From Cognaticolwellia mytili (GTDB lineage Bacteria > Pseudomonadota > Gammaproteobacteria > Enterobacterales > Alteromonadaceae), in assembly GCF_002104475.1 (NCBI RefSeq), contig NZ_NBOF01000002.1, forward strand, positions 806,001 through 870,000: 64,000 bases of DNA. Reading direction: 5' to 3'. The notes beneath the pieces are model-generated. The model saw only the letters and a program-made list of their open reading frames with translations. It did no database searches and was not told the DNA's origin. Both the position numbers and the translations under genes were made by a program. Shown here piece after piece: positions 44,479-54,221 of this stretch (position 1 is the stretch's first letter; every line of letters begins with the position of its first letter).

Positions 44479-45420
44479 CTAGCGCGCTAATCTCTCTGCA
44501 ACTCGCAAAACCGAGCTGCGTGAACGCACATTTTCTGAGACTTCATTTTTTGTTGGCTTAAGCTTTTTGCCGATTAAGGCTAAGCTCTTGCCTTTATTTA
44601 ATTCTTCTTCACTGATTGGCAATCCACGTGGCACTTTTTTCGCTTGTGAATGCTTTTTCATAAATTGTTTTACTAAACGATCTTCCAATGAATGAAAACT
44701 GATAACCGTTAATCGACCACCCGTTTTAAGCACAGATAATGAAGCTGCTAGCACTTTTTCAATTTGTTCTAGCTCACTATTAATGTACATGCGGATAGCT
44801 TGAAAGCTACGAGTCGCTGGGTGCTTTTTAATTTCTCGTTGCGGTGCTGTTTTCTTAATTAATTGCGCTAGTTGCCCTGTTCTTGTTAATGGCGTTTCTT
44901 CACGTTCGTCAACAATGGCATTAGCAATTCGCCATGCGTGCTTTTCTTCACCAAAGGTACGTAGTACCCAAGTAATATCTTCCACGTCAGCCACTGCCAA
45001 CCATTCTGCGGCAGTTTGTCCACGCGTGGTGTCCATACGCATATCTAGTGGACCATCTTTCATAAAACTAAAGCCACGTTCCGCTTCATCTAATTGCGGT
45101 GAAGACACACCAAGATCAAGCAATATGCCATCAATTTTTTCTAGCAGCTCGTGCTTTTCAACAATGTTTTGTAAATCAGCAAAACCAAAATGTTCAATCA
45201 TAAACCTATCATCGTCTGCATATTTTTCTGCAGCTGCAATGGCTGTAGGATCTCTATCAATTGCAATTAAACGTCCGTTAGGCCCAAGGTTATCTAAGAT
45301 CAAACCTGAGTGTCCGCCACGCCCAAAAGTACAATCGATATAAACACCGTCAGGCTTTATCGCCAAGCCGGTGATCGATTCATCAAGCAATACTGAAATA
45401 TGTGATTTATCTTGTTGCAT
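44479..45420 (-). CDS. rsmH: 16S rRNA (cytosine1402-N4)-methyltransferase
   Basis: SAM-dependent methyltransferase acting on C1402 of 16S rRNA (formerly MraW). The 313 residues equal E. coli RsmH. Signatures: [46 protein letters not shown], and [14 protein letters not shown] near the C-terminus. It follows mraZ after 49 bases. Confidence 0.98.
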   Translation of the reverse strand: MQQDKSHISVLLDESITGLAIKPDGVYIDCTFGRGGHSGLILDNLGPNGRLIAIDRDPTAIAAAEKYADDDRFMIEHFGFADLQNIVEKHELLEKIDGILLDLGVSSPQLDEAERGFSFMKDGPLDMRMDTTRGQTAAEWLAVADVEDITWVLRTFGEEKHAWRIANAIVDEREETPLTRTGQLAQLIKKTAPQREIKKHPATRSFQAIRMYINSELEQIEKVLAASLSVLKTGGRLTVISFHSLEDRLVKQFMKKHSQAKKVPRGLPISEEELNKGKSLALIGKKLKPTKNEVSENVRSRSSVLRVAERLAR

Positions 45421-45469
45421 TAGATTTTGTTAACGCCAGTTGTTTTCATTAATGTCATTTACTGATTTA

Positions 45470-45928
45470 TTACAAAGATAAATCCAGTAAGCGATCAGTC
45501 AGTTCAATTTCACCCGACTGAATTTTTGCAATACCTTGCTGCATTTGAGCTTGCCATGCGCTTTCGGTCCAAATTTCAAACTTTCTTAATTGCCCGACCA
45601 ACATTAAACTTTTTTCAAGTCCCGCATGCTGGCGTAAAGGCCCGTTAATTAATAAACGGCCACTTTTATCGATTTCACAATCTGAAGCGTTACCCAAAAG
45701 TACTTGCTGTAATAGTCGTTCTTGTGAGTTCATACTCGAAAGGTTACAAAGTTTTAACTCTATTTCTTCCCATTCGGGTAGTGGATATAACAATAAACAT
45801 GGATGCTGAATATCAACTGTACAGACCATTTTTCCTTGGCAATCGGCAAATAGCTCCTCGCGATACCGCGTAGGTATCGTAATTCGATTTTTACTATCTA
45901 GCGTTATTGCGCTTGCGCCTCTATACAT
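45470..45928 (-). CDS. mraZ: MraZ, transcriptional regulator of the dcw cluster
   Basis: SpoVT/AbrB-fold protein that binds the dcw promoter and represses its own cluster. The 152 residues equal E. coli MraZ and include two DxxxR-type repeats (LDSKNRITIPTRYRE near 10-24 and IDKSGRLLINGPLRQ near 86-100). It is first in the dcw cluster, with its operator directly upstream. Confidence 0.97.
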   Translation of the reverse strand: MYRGASAITLDSKNRITIPTRYREELFADCQGKMVCTVDIQHPCLLLYPLPEWEEIELKLCNLSSMNSQERLLQQVLLGNASDCEIDKSGRLLINGPLRQHAGLEKSLMLVGQLRKFEIWTESAWQAQMQQGIAKIQSGEIELTDRLLDLSL

Positions 45929-45948
45929 AATTCGCTTTAGTGTTTTGA

Positions 45949-46023
45949 GATCACTCGTGATCCACTATTTCCCACATTTCACCACAATGATACAGTTTAG
46001 TGAGTAAAGTCAACTTATGTCAA
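45949..46023 (-). promoter_or_regulatory. dcw promoter with MraZ operator
   Basis: On the minus strand three repeats GTGGT, GTGGG and GTGGA begin exactly 10 bases apart (45985 to 45961), the arrangement known for MraZ binding. Directly upstream are -10 TATCAT (45992-45987) and -35 TTGACT (46013-46008, short 15-base spacer), with a TTGACA at 46023-46018. A 14-base palindrome GATCACTCGTGATC (45949-45962) overlaps the last repeat. The operator covers the probable start point. Confidence 0.82.
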
Positions 46024-46081
46024 GCAAAGTTTTTGTAATTTGATCGCGCGGAACGCCTATAAAATAAAGGCTTGGAGGGAA

Positions 46082-46108
46082 GTGGATGAAATAGTGGGCT
46101 TTTGTGGA
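46082..46108 (+). repeat. Second GTGG repeat cluster upstream of mraZ
   Basis: Three GTGG(A/G) units on the opposite strand (46082, 46094, 46104; steps of 12 and 10 bases), about 100 bases upstream of the MraZ operator. It may be a second, weaker MraZ contact or chance. Confidence 0.35.
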
Positions 46109-46212
46109 TCAGATGCCCAAGTTTGACAAAAAAATTAGTTTTTTTCGCCAAATTTGCCTCTTACCTGTCACAAATTAGCGACAGTAAGGTCAAATTTTGC
46201 ATATTTGTGGAG

Positions 46213-47319
46213 CTAATCAGTTGGATACAAAAGAAACAGTTCGCCTTTCAACTCAATTGACAACTCTGAGCCAACACTAAACAACTGTTGGCTATAAAAA
46301 CTCAGTTGTACAAATGATAATGCTGAAGATTGCTCAATACTATTGAGCAAGTAATGATAGCCCTGCTCGGTAACGCCAATATGTTCAATAATGACATTTG
46401 CGCTTTGCTCTGGGCATAAAGCAATATCATTCGGTTTTACTAACAATTGATAGTACTTATCATTTTCCGTCGTTTGATTAGTTACCAATTCACTGACATT
46501 ACTAATAACATCTGCCGTTAATAAGCCAATATTGGACTTGAATTTTTGCTCATTTTCAATAGTAACCGTTTGCACCGGTAACCAACTTCCCAACTGCAAA
46601 AAGTCAGCCACTTGCCAACTATTTGGTTGTTGGCATACTAAAGCTGGAGGGCCAACCTGTAACACATGGCCTTGGTGCATTACGGCAATTTTATCAGCAA
46701 AGGTAAACACTTCATCTTTATTATGAGTAACAAAGATAGCGGTCATGTTTAAACGTTTTAACAGCTGCCTGATCTCAATCATCAACTCATTGCGCAATCT
46801 AGCATCAATATTTGAAAATGGCTCATCAAGTAATAATAAACTTGGCTGTGGTGCTAACGCACGCGCAATAGCAACACGTTGTTGTTGTCCGCCTGATAAT
46901 TGATGCGGATAGCGATCAGTAAACTCACCAAGTTCAAGTAGCGCTAATAGTTCCTTGCAGCGTTGCTGCTGCTCAGATTTTTCTAATTTCTTAATACCAA
47001 AGCAAATATTTTCTGTCACTGATAAATGCGGAAACAAGGCGTAATCTTGGAAAATCATGCCTATATTGCGCTGTTCCGCTGGTAACATATTCTCTTGAGA
47101 AATAAGCAATGGCGAATTGTCTTCTCGCTGAATACATATTTCACCGTCTGATTGCTCAATAAAACCAGCCAAAGTATTAAGTAACGTAGTTTTACCACAG
47201 CCACTTGGGCCAACAAGCCCTAATATTTCGCCTTTATTCAATGACAGTTCAACGTCAGATAAAATTGATTTGTTTTGCAACTTAACCATTAAATTGTCAA
47301 TTTTGATCAGTTCGTTCAC
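46213..47319 (-). CDS. fbpC: Ferric-iron ABC transporter ATP-binding protein
   Basis: ATPase of an iron(III) importer. The 368 residues start with an ABC domain: Walker A GPSGCGKTTLLNTL (about 36-49), Q-loop FQDYALFPHLSV, signature LSGGQQQRVAIARAL and Walker B LLLLDEPFSNID. A C-terminal regulatory region (about 240-368) of the TOBE/Fbp type follows. It overlaps the permease gene by ATGA and is last in a three-gene operon behind a Fur-like box. Specificity is inferred from the binding protein and the box. Confidence 0.9.
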   Translation of the reverse strand: MNELIKIDNLMVKLQNKSILSDVELSLNKGEILGLVGPSGCGKTTLLNTLAGFIEQSDGEICIQREDNSPLLISQENMLPAEQRNIGMIFQDYALFPHLSVTENICFGIKKLEKSEQQQRCKELLALLELGEFTDRYPHQLSGGQQQRVAIARALAPQPSLLLLDEPFSNIDARLRNELMIEIRQLLKRLNMTAIFVTHNKDEVFTFADKIAVMHQGHVLQVGPPALVCQQPNSWQVADFLQLGSWLPVQTVTIENEQKFKSNIGLLTADVISNVSELVTNQTTENDKYYQLLVKPNDIALCPEQSANVIIEHIGVTEQGYHYLLNSIEQSSALSFVQLSFYSQQLFSVGSELSIELKGELFLLYPTD

Positions 47320-48944
47320 TTGCTGTCCTTTTGGCGATTTAGAAAAATAATCGGTAATAAGCCAAACAGTACGATTAAAATTGCGCCTAACGCGCCTTGT
47401 TCTAAACGCTCATCTGAAATCAGTTGGTATATTTGCGTACTCAGGGTTTCAAAATTAAAAGGTCTTAGTAACAGTACTGCTGGTAATTCCTTCATCGCTT
47501 CAACAAAAACTAATAACCACGCTACCAATATTGACGATTTTAACAGAGGTAAATGCACCCGTAGTACGGTTGGCACTAATTTAACCCCTAAACTCCCTGG
47601 TGCTAAATCAAGTGATTTAGGGATTTGGCCAATTCCTGCTGAAATTGTACCATTTGCAATAGCAGAAAACCTGACGACATAAGCAAATATAATCGCAAAA
47701 ACAGTACCGGATAAAATTAAGCCAGGCGCTTTAAATTCAAAAAATTTAGCTATGGCGTTAATCGCATGATCTAACGGTCCAAAAGTCGCTAACATTGCCA
47801 TCGCTAATACGGTGCCTGGTATTGCATAGCCAAAACCCGATATTTGCAAAGGTAACATACGCCATTTACTATGGTGTAACCGATGGAATAACGCTAAAAG
47901 CAACGCTACTAAGGTAGCAATAGTAGCGCTATAAGTAGCTACTTTAATACTGTTGCCGCCCGTGTCGATTAAACTTAATAGTTGCTGATAGTCAGCATAA
48001 TCAATTGCCATGACAAGCAATAAAAATACCGGTAATAAGAAACCTGCAATGACTAAGGTCCAACAAAAAATACTCGCCAGTACTTGCTGTCCCATTGAGA
48101 GTACCTTTAATTCTTGTTGTGTATTAGGTCGACTTGATTGATGACGTTGCCCTGCCCGTGCTTTTTGTTCTGCGACCACCACAAACAATACCAACAACAT
48201 TAGCATGCTGGCTAAAGCGTTAGCTGCTGCAAAATCACCATAGCCCAACCAAGTATCATAAATAGCTGTAGTGAGTGTATTCACCGCAAAGTATTGCACA
48301 GTTGCAAAATCAGCCAGCGTTTCCATGATCACTAAGGTTAAAGATACAGCAATGGCAGGACGTGCTAGCGGCAGCGCTATTTGGTAAAAACTTTGCTTTT
48401 CTGTGCAGCCTAATAAACGACTAGCACGTAATAGGTTTCTATCTTGATTTTCAAACGCTGTACGAGTGAGCATATAAACATAAGGGAATAACACCAAGGC
48501 AATAACAACCGCTGCACCGCCTAAGGTTCTAATATCGAAAAAGTAATAATCACTAGGTGATTGCCAGCCAAACCACTCACGAAAAAAGCGTTGCACAGGA
48601 CCAGCATAGTCAAATAAGTCAGTATAAAGATAGGCAACCAAATAAGCGGGCATTGCTAGCGGTAGCATCAATAACCATCGCAATTGTTTAGCCATAAAGA
48701 TATTGGTTTGACTTATCAAAGCTGCAGCGGGAACACCGAAGCACAATGACAGCGCAGCAACAGATAGCCCAAGCCATAAGGTATTACTTAGGTATTGCGG
48801 TAATACCGTTGACCATAAATGGAGAAATAGATCGGTAGAGGCGTTTATACCAGCGAACACCATCACCAATACAGGCACCATAAGTGCTAATGCAAAAAAC
48901 CAGCTGAAGAATCTCCAGCTGGTGCTTTTATTACCTGTTATCAC
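47316..48944 (-). CDS. fbpB: Ferric-iron ABC transporter permease (fused dimer)
   Basis: The 542-residue permease has about twelve transmembrane helices arranged as two fused BPD_transp_1 halves, each with an EAA-type loop (SRLLGCTEKQSFYQIALPLA around 180-200 and DLAPGSLGVKLVPTVLRVHL around 460-480). This fused layout is characteristic of FbpB/SfuB/HitB iron permeases. It lies 35 bases after the binding-protein gene. Confidence 0.9.
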   Translation of the reverse strand: MITGNKSTSWRFFSWFFALALMVPVLVMVFAGINASTDLFLHLWSTVLPQYLSNTLWLGLSVAALSLCFGVPAAALISQTNIFMAKQLRWLLMLPLAMPAYLVAYLYTDLFDYAGPVQRFFREWFGWQSPSDYYFFDIRTLGGAAVVIALVLFPYVYMLTRTAFENQDRNLLRASRLLGCTEKQSFYQIALPLARPAIAVSLTLVIMETLADFATVQYFAVNTLTTAIYDTWLGYGDFAAANALASMLMLLVLFVVVAEQKARAGQRHQSSRPNTQQELKVLSMGQQVLASIFCWTLVIAGFLLPVFLLLVMAIDYADYQQLLSLIDTGGNSIKVATYSATIATLVALLLALFHRLHHSKWRMLPLQISGFGYAIPGTVLAMAMLATFGPLDHAINAIAKFFEFKAPGLILSGTVFAIIFAYVVRFSAIANGTISAGIGQIPKSLDLAPGSLGVKLVPTVLRVHLPLLKSSILVAWLLVFVEAMKELPAVLLLRPFNFETLSTQIYQLISDERLEQGALGAILIVLFGLLPIIFLNRQKDSK

Positions 48945-48979
48945 AACAAATTAACTTCAAAAATACGCCAATTAATAAA

Positions 48980-49993
48980 TTATAAATCAAATTTCGCTTT
49001 ATCTAGCAATTCTAATGCGGCTTTACGCTGTTTAGCAATAGTTTCTAGCGACAAGTTATCTGCTTTAAACTTACCCCATGACGCCACTAAATCAGACGCT
49101 TTTACGCCCGGACGTACTGGATATTCCATATTAGTTTCAGCATACATTTTTTGTGCAGGCTCTGATACTAAGAAATTCATCAATGCTAAAGCATTAGCTT
49201 TATTCGGTGCATATTTTGCCATGCCCATTCCGGAGATATTAACATGGGCGCCACGATTACTTTGATTCGGGAAATTGATATGAACAGCATCAGCCCAAAC
49301 TTTTTGTTTTTTGTCTTTTAACATATTGCCGAAGTAGTAGCTGTTACCCAACGAAACATCACACAGTTTTTGGTGAATAGCTTGTACCTGTGCGCGGTCG
49401 CTACCTTGTGGCTTACGAGCTAAATTGGCTTTTACTTGTTTTAACCAAGTTAAGGTATCCGCTTCGCCGTGTTCAGCAATCATAGACGCAACTAAAGCAA
49501 CATTGTAAGGATGTTTACCACTGCGGGTACAAATTTTACCTTGCCATTTTTTGTCGGCTAAATCTTCATAGTTAAAATCAATTTTGCCCAAGCGTTTTGC
49601 TGAATAAATATTACGCACGCGTGTTGTTAATGCGTACCAAGTATCATCAGATGCTTTAAACTGTGCTGGAATTGCCGACGCCAATTCAGTTGATGTAGTT
49701 GCTTGCAGAAGGCCTTTATCATGCAACTCAATTAAACGACTAATATCGGTCGTTAATAAAATATCTGCAGGGCTGTATTCACCTTCGCGAGTTAATCGCT
49801 CAGCCATACCTTTTTTAGCAAATACAACATTCACTTTAATACCACTTTCTTTAGTAAACTCATCAAAAAGAGGTTTAACTAAGAATGGTTGACGATAAGA
49901 GTAAACATTAACTTCTTCACTTGCCGCCACACTTTGGCTTGTAACGAATAACGTTACCAAAACAAGGAACGAATACCAGATTTTATTTAACAT
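48980..49993 (-). CDS. fbpA: Ferric-iron periplasmic binding protein
   Basis: Periplasmic iron(III)-binding protein of the FbpA/FutA/IdiA group, 337 residues. A signal peptide (about 1-23, cleaved after SQSVAA) is followed by VNVYSYRQPFLVKPLFDEF and the GDxxLGNSYY-like segment DVSLGNSYYFGN, whose paired tyrosines are the usual iron ligands. The perfect Fur-like palindrome about 95 bases upstream supports iron as substrate. Confidence 0.92.
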   Translation of the reverse strand: MLNKIWYSFLVLVTLFVTSQSVAASEEVNVYSYRQPFLVKPLFDEFTKESGIKVNVVFAKKGMAERLTREGEYSPADILLTTDISRLIELHDKGLLQATTSTELASAIPAQFKASDDTWYALTTRVRNIYSAKRLGKIDFNYEDLADKKWQGKICTRSGKHPYNVALVASMIAEHGEADTLTWLKQVKANLARKPQGSDRAQVQAIHQKLCDVSLGNSYYFGNMLKDKKQKVWADAVHINFPNQSNRGAHVNISGMGMAKYAPNKANALALMNFLVSEPAQKMYAETNMEYPVRPGVKASDLVASWGKFKADNLSLETIAKQRKAALELLDKAKFDL

Positions 49994-50085
49994 GAAGTCC
50001 GCCTAAATAATTCAGAAAATGGAATGAATTTAACCAATATATTTGGCGCCAGACTAATGAAGATAGAACTTACTGTCAAGGTTTT

Positions 50086-50100
50086 TGAGAATTATTCTCA
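50086..50100. promoter_or_regulatory. Fur box upstream of fbpA
   Basis: TGAGAATTATTCTCA is a perfect 7-1-7 inverted repeat of the Fur-binding type, inside a T-rich promoter region 93 bases before the fbpA start. It implies iron repression of fbpABC. Confidence 0.85.
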
Positions 50101-50159
50101 TTTAACCTCGATTCAGAGCTATTTGAAGAAGAGCTGACATCAAATAATACCTGATGTGA

Positions 50160-50642
50160 TCAAGCTTTATTCTTCAAGAATAACTGTACTTGCTCAGTCA
50201 AACAACGATTAGCGATGTAATGTCGCACTGATTTATGGCCAATTAGCCAACCCTTATCAGTAGCGGCAATGCTGTCAATATCGTCGTAGAGCATTTTATT
50301 GTCGCTGTAAAAAGAATAAGTGCGAATATACTCATCAGTTACTTCTAAGGTCACTTCCGCTTTAGCAACTTTGCTTAGCATTTGGCGCATAACCCACCAA
50401 GGCTTACGATAATAGGTACTCACCACTTCTAGTACGCCAAGCAAAAATATAAACCAAGCAGCGTAAGGATTAACTTCTGAAAACAGCACTAACCCTGCTC
50501 CAATGAGCAACATCACTATTGCTTTAAGATAAAGCGCAAAAAATGGCTGCGGTGTTACTGATTCTTCATAACACTCACTAAAGTGTGACTTATCTAGAAC
50601 GAAGGTTGATTGGTAGTTGAACGGTTCTGAAATATTTTGCAT
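50160..50642 (-). CDS. YcxB-like two-helix membrane protein
   Basis: A 160-residue protein with two adjacent transmembrane helices (about 36-53 and 58-76) between short soluble parts. The C-terminal half (VTDEYIRTYSFYSDNKMLYDDIDSI) resembles YcxB-like domains, which have no proven function. It lies upstream of the Fur box on the same strand as fbpA, but is separated from that operon by its promoter. Confidence 0.65.
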   Translation of the reverse strand: MQNISEPFNYQSTFVLDKSHFSECYEESVTPQPFFALYLKAIVMLLIGAGLVLFSEVNPYAAWFIFLLGVLEVVSTYYRKPWWVMRQMLSKVAKAEVTLEVTDEYIRTYSFYSDNKMLYDDIDSIAATDKGWLIGHKSVRHYIANRCLTEQVQLFLKNKA

Positions 50643-50712
50643 AAGAATTAGTACGAAAAAATATTAAATCAATTAAGGTTATGAGTATTTTACCCATAAC
50701 CTTTAATAAATA

Positions 50713-51669
50713 CTATTGACTCTTCGCAGCCTTATTTAACGTGGCTAACCAGAGGCTAAATTCAGTATCTAAACTCGTATTCCAGCTTTTTAACAACGCT
50801 TGATAAGCTTGCCAATTACCATCTCGAACATGAACAAGCATTTCATCAATCAGATCTCGATGTTGCTCCATCATAAAGCGCACTGCTAAATACCCCCAGC
50901 GATAAACACGATCAGAGCCAGCATTGTCATTGCTACTCGTATTAAACAGCTCACTTAGCACAAAACTTTTTTCTTTTATCAACGCTATTGCCTTAGGATT
51001 ATTCTCTCCCCAAGCTAAATATTCCCCTAAGCCTTCAGCCCACCATACAATATGTGGGTACGCCAAATTAGGGCTAGGACAAAACTCAGGCCCCGCATGA
51101 TCATCATGCAAACCATTACAATAATCACCGTATTTATTGAAACGACCATCGAGATAGTGAATATGTTCGTGCTTTAAATTCCAAATTTTCCCTGCACGCT
51201 CATAGGCAACAAACTCAGCCTGGTTATTGATTTTATCGGGATAGCCTTCTAGGTACATGCCGCCATTATTTGTCGGCATATTAAAATGTGCTGTTGCGTA
51301 TTTCACAAATTCATCACGGTTAGAATAAATATTTGCTCTCATTTTTTCGTTATTATCATCGGCAACCGGTTTTCCTCTGGTATTAAATACTTGATGAAAC
51401 TTATTTTCTTGAACAATAAGCAATTTACACACAGCAGTTAATTGTTCTTTATTAAGTGATTGCGAACGAATAATAATTGTTTCATTACAATCAGTAGTTT
51501 GCGAAAGTACTTTATTAACAGAAAGCCGTTCGTTAGTTACTTCTTCAGCATTTACATGAGTAGCGCATAACATCGAAGCTGTTACTAATAAACATAGCTG
51601 ATTTTCTTTTGTTATATTCAATTTATTGTTCTCAAGAGTTAATTGCATACAATATATTATACAAATCAT
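50713..51669 (-). CDS. Short M9 (microbial collagenase-like) metallopeptidase
   Basis: Exported zinc peptidase of the M9 type. A signal-peptide-like stretch (LCLLVTASMLCATHVNA) precedes the catalytic domain with HEHIH (residues 167-171 from this start) followed by YLDGRFN, and the third-ligand glutamate in WWAEGLGEYLAWG, matching Vibrio and clostridial collagenase cores. At 318 residues it lacks the large activator domain and the C-terminal PKD/collagen-binding domains of true collagenases, so collagen may not be its substrate. The ATG at 51648 is an alternative start. A TATAAT-like sequence sits just upstream of that ATG. Confidence 0.8.
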   Translation of the reverse strand: MICIIYCMQLTLENNKLNITKENQLCLLVTASMLCATHVNAEEVTNERLSVNKVLSQTTDCNETIIIRSQSLNKEQLTAVCKLLIVQENKFHQVFNTRGKPVADDNNEKMRANIYSNRDEFVKYATAHFNMPTNNGGMYLEGYPDKINNQAEFVAYERAGKIWNLKHEHIHYLDGRFNKYGDYCNGLHDDHAGPEFCPSPNLAYPHIVWWAEGLGEYLAWGENNPKAIALIKEKSFVLSELFNTSSNDNAGSDRVYRWGYLAVRFMMEQHRDLIDEMLVHVRDGNWQAYQALLKSWNTSLDTEFSLWLATLNKAAKSQ

Positions 51670-51802
51670 AAAATGAAAAGTAACATTGAAATGGATAGGA
51701 CAAAAGAAGATGCCTGCTGAATTTCGGTAAATAAATCGTTTATGGGTAAGGAATCAGTACAGAAGAAGGTATAAGTTTCTAGTGCATTAATGCGCTAATT
51801 TA

Positions 51803-52387
51803 CTACTGTGGTTTGTTTTCGTTTTCATAACTATCCTCACGCTTATTTTGAGTATCAGGCGCGAATGAACTTTGAGAGTCGGGTGTTAATGATACTTCAC
51901 TCTCTACATGAACCACTTTAGAGTTAGCTTGGCTACTAGATATGATACCCTCAAGGTAATGGTCAATTTTCTGCTTGGCTGTCGAAGTAAGATCGCCTTT
52001 TTGATGTTGGTCGTTTAATAATTCTTCTACTTTAAAAAATAAATGATCAATTTTGCTATCAACGCCACGACGGATTTTATCGTTAGTTTCAGCACCTAGA
52101 TCATCAGCTTTTCCGATAGACTCCGCACTTGCATCATCATGCTTTTGTTTAGTTTTTGTTGGATCGTGACCAAATAAACTCAACCATTCATCTGTCTGAT
52201 GCCCCATTTGCATCAAGCGTTGAAAATACCCTTCACCTGACCGATTACCTTTAATTAAATCAAGAATGGTACAGGTGATAGCTACAGGGCTAAGCAATAA
52301 ATCTCTTACCGCATCCAAAGTTAGCTTAATTTGAAACACTAAGTTTTCACGAATCAGCGGCCATTTTCGTTTAGTTGAATTTGTCAT
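51803..52387 (-). CDS. Hypothetical protein with hydrophobic N-terminal half
   Basis: 194 residues, not recognised. A moderately hydrophobic stretch (about 25-45, DAVRDLLLSPVAITCTILDLI) could touch the membrane. The rest is polar, rich in Asp, Lys, Ser and Gln, with a probable helix around 105-150 and a disordered tail. It lies downstream of the mdh terminator on the same strand and probably has its own promoter. Confidence 0.7.
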   Translation of the reverse strand: MTNSTKRKWPLIRENLVFQIKLTLDAVRDLLLSPVAITCTILDLIKGNRSGEGYFQRLMQMGHQTDEWLSLFGHDPTKTKQKHDDASAESIGKADDLGAETNDKIRRGVDSKIDHLFFKVEELLNDQHQKGDLTSTAKQKIDHYLEGIISSSQANSKVVHVESEVSLTPDSQSSFAPDTQNKREDSYENENKPQ

Positions 52388-52467
52388 TTACCTTCCTTTT
52401 CAATGTAAATTGAGCGCTAATTTAACCCCCTGACAACATATTAACCACTTCAACAAAATTTAGGCAA

Positions 52468-52497
52468 TAAAAAACCGCGTCATACGCGGTTTTTTGT
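52468..52497 (-). terminator. Rho-independent terminator after mdh
   Basis: Stem AACCGCG/CGCGGTT with a five-base loop, flanked by A and T runs (52469-52496), 17 bases downstream of the mdh stop. Confidence 0.9.
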
Positions 52498-52513
52498 ACT
52501 GTACTGAGACAAA

Positions 52514-53449
52514 TTAGCCGTTGATAAAATCAACACCTTCTTTGATGTCAGCCTTGAGTGTTTCAAGCATGTCATTTTTAGCTTTTTCTTCAAATGCGCT
52601 TAAAGCACCATAAGATAAGATTTCTTCAACGCCATTTTTACCTAAACGTATTGGGTGGGCAAAAAAGTCTGCATCACCATTCTCAACATCAACGTATGCA
52701 TAATCAACAACATCTTCGCCTTGTAAACCTTTTACTAAAGATAAGCAAAAGCGAGCTGCAGCTGCACCCATTGATAAAGTGGCACTACCGCCCCCTGCTT
52801 TAGCATTCACAACTTCAGTACCAGCATTTTGAATGCGTGGAGTTAATGCAGCAACTTCTTCATCGGAGAAAGTAACACCTTCAACTTGAGAAAGAAGTGG
52901 TAAAATCGTCGTACCTGAATGGCCACCGATTACTGGAATTTTAACTTCAGAAACATTCAAGCCTTTTAATTCAGCAATGAATGCTTCACTACGAATAACA
53001 TCTAATGTTGTTACACCGAATACGCGATTTTTGTCGTAAGTACCCGCTTTTTTGAATACTTCAGCCACAATTGGCACAGTGCCGTTTACTGGGTTAGTAA
53101 TAATGCCTACTAATGCTTTAGGACAGTTGGCAACAATGCCTTCTGCTAGAGTTTTAATAATTCCAGCATTAACAGCGAATAAATCCGCACGATCCATGCC
53201 CGGCTTACGTGGCATACCAGCAGGGATAATTACAATATCTGCACCTGAAAGAGCCGCAGCTAAATCATCAGCACCAAAACCAGCAACTTTTACTGCTGTA
53301 GGGATGTGTGACAAATCAACGGCAACACCTGGAACAACTGGCGCAACGTCATATAAAGATAACTCAGACCCTGCAGGTAATTGAGTTTTTAATAGTAAAG
53401 ATAACGCTTGGCCGATACCACCAGCAGCGCCTAGCACAGCAACTTTCAT
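52514..53449 (-). CDS. mdh: Malate dehydrogenase
   Basis: NAD-dependent malate dehydrogenase of the TCA cycle. The 311 residues (E. coli 312) show the NAD-binding GAAGGIG at 7-13, the mobile-loop arginines in [27 protein letters not shown], and the catalytic histidine in [13 protein letters not shown]. It is divergent from argR, an arrangement seen in E. coli and Vibrio. Confidence 0.98.
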   Translation of the reverse strand: MKVAVLGAAGGIGQALSLLLKTQLPAGSELSLYDVAPVVPGVAVDLSHIPTAVKVAGFGADDLAAALSGADIVIIPAGMPRKPGMDRADLFAVNAGIIKTLAEGIVANCPKALVGIITNPVNGTVPIVAEVFKKAGTYDKNRVFGVTTLDVIRSEAFIAELKGLNVSEVKIPVIGGHSGTTILPLLSQVEGVTFSDEEVAALTPRIQNAGTEVVNAKAGGGSATLSMGAAAARFCLSLVKGLQGEDVVDYAYVDVENGDADFFAHPIRLGKNGVEEILSYGALSAFEEKAKNDMLETLKADIKEGVDFING

Positions 53450-53671
53450 TTGATGTCTCCGAAATTTGAGTAATTACGTAATATTTTGTTGGCCAAAAGA
53501 TATAGCATAAGTGGCCAAAAAACAATGATTATTCATCTGTATTGGCTTATAAGGATAACGTATAATAAAAATTGTGAAATAATACTTAGGTATGATACTA
53601 CTCAGTATCACCACAAATAGTTTTATAATGAGCAATCATAACAGCACAAATAATTGATCAATAACTAACGG
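53450..53671. promoter_or_regulatory. mdh-argR divergent promoter region
   Basis: 222 bases serving both genes. It contains TATAAT at 53561-53566 on the argR strand, a 7-bp inverted repeat TGATACT-ACTC-AGTATCA at 53593-53610, and two TGGCCAAAA direct repeats nearer mdh. None matches the ARG box convincingly, though argR autoregulation would be expected. Confidence 0.5.
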
Positions 53672-54151
53672 ATGATTATGAGCGGACAACAAAAGCAAGA
53701 AGCCTTAGTACAAGCCTTTAAAGACCTATTAAAGCAAGAACAATTCAGCTCGCAAGGCGATATTGCCGAAGCGTTAAAAACACAGGGTTTTGAAAACATT
53801 AGTCAGTCAAAAGTTTCTCGTATGCTGAGTAAGTTTGGCGCCGTGCGCACCCGTAACGCTCGCCAAGAAATGGTTTATTGTTTACCTGCAGAATTAGGCA
53901 TGCCAACCGCTAAAAGTCCGCTTAAACAGCTGGTGTTAGATATTGAGCACAATGATGTCATGATCATTATTCGTACTAGTCCTGGTGCAGCTCAGTTAAT
54001 TGCTCGTTTACTAGATAGCTTAAGCAAAAGTGATGGTGTACTAGGTACTATTGCTGGCGATGACACTATTTTCATTGCCCCGACAGATGTTACGCAAATA
54101 AAGTTAACAATAGCTAAGCTTGAAGACCTTTTTCTTAAAAATCTGAGTTGA
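53672..54151 (+). CDS. argR: Arginine repressor ArgR
   Basis: Hexameric arginine-dependent repressor. The 159 residues (E. coli 156) have an N-terminal winged helix ([19 protein letters not shown], then [19 protein letters not shown]) and a C-terminal arginine-binding/hexamer domain with [15 protein letters not shown] and [13 protein letters not shown]. The ATG at 53678 (MSGQQK) is an alternative start. Confidence 0.97.
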   Translation: MIMSGQQKQEALVQAFKDLLKQEQFSSQGDIAEALKTQGFENISQSKVSRMLSKFGAVRTRNARQEMVYCLPAELGMPTAKSPLKQLVLDIEHNDVMIIIRTSPGAAQLIARLLDSLSKSDGVLGTIAGDDTIFIAPTDVTQIKLTIAKLEDLFLKNLS

Positions 54152-54163
54152 GATATCTAAATT

Positions 54164-54193
54164 AAAAAACCTGAGCAAGCCCCAGGTTTTTTT
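54164..54193. terminator. Bidirectional terminator argR/DyP peroxidase
   Basis: A run of As, CCTG, a nine-base loop, CAGG and a run of Ts (stem extended by A-T pairs, 54164-54193) stands between two convergent genes and suits both directions. Confidence 0.85.
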
Positions 54194-54221
54194 ATTATGA
54201 ATGACTATTTAATTTGTTGAG

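Noticed and set aside
53450-53671. ARG boxes for ArgR autoregulation.
   Set aside because: No pair of sites close to the ARG box consensus could be identified; the inverted repeat at 53593-53610 has a different sequence.
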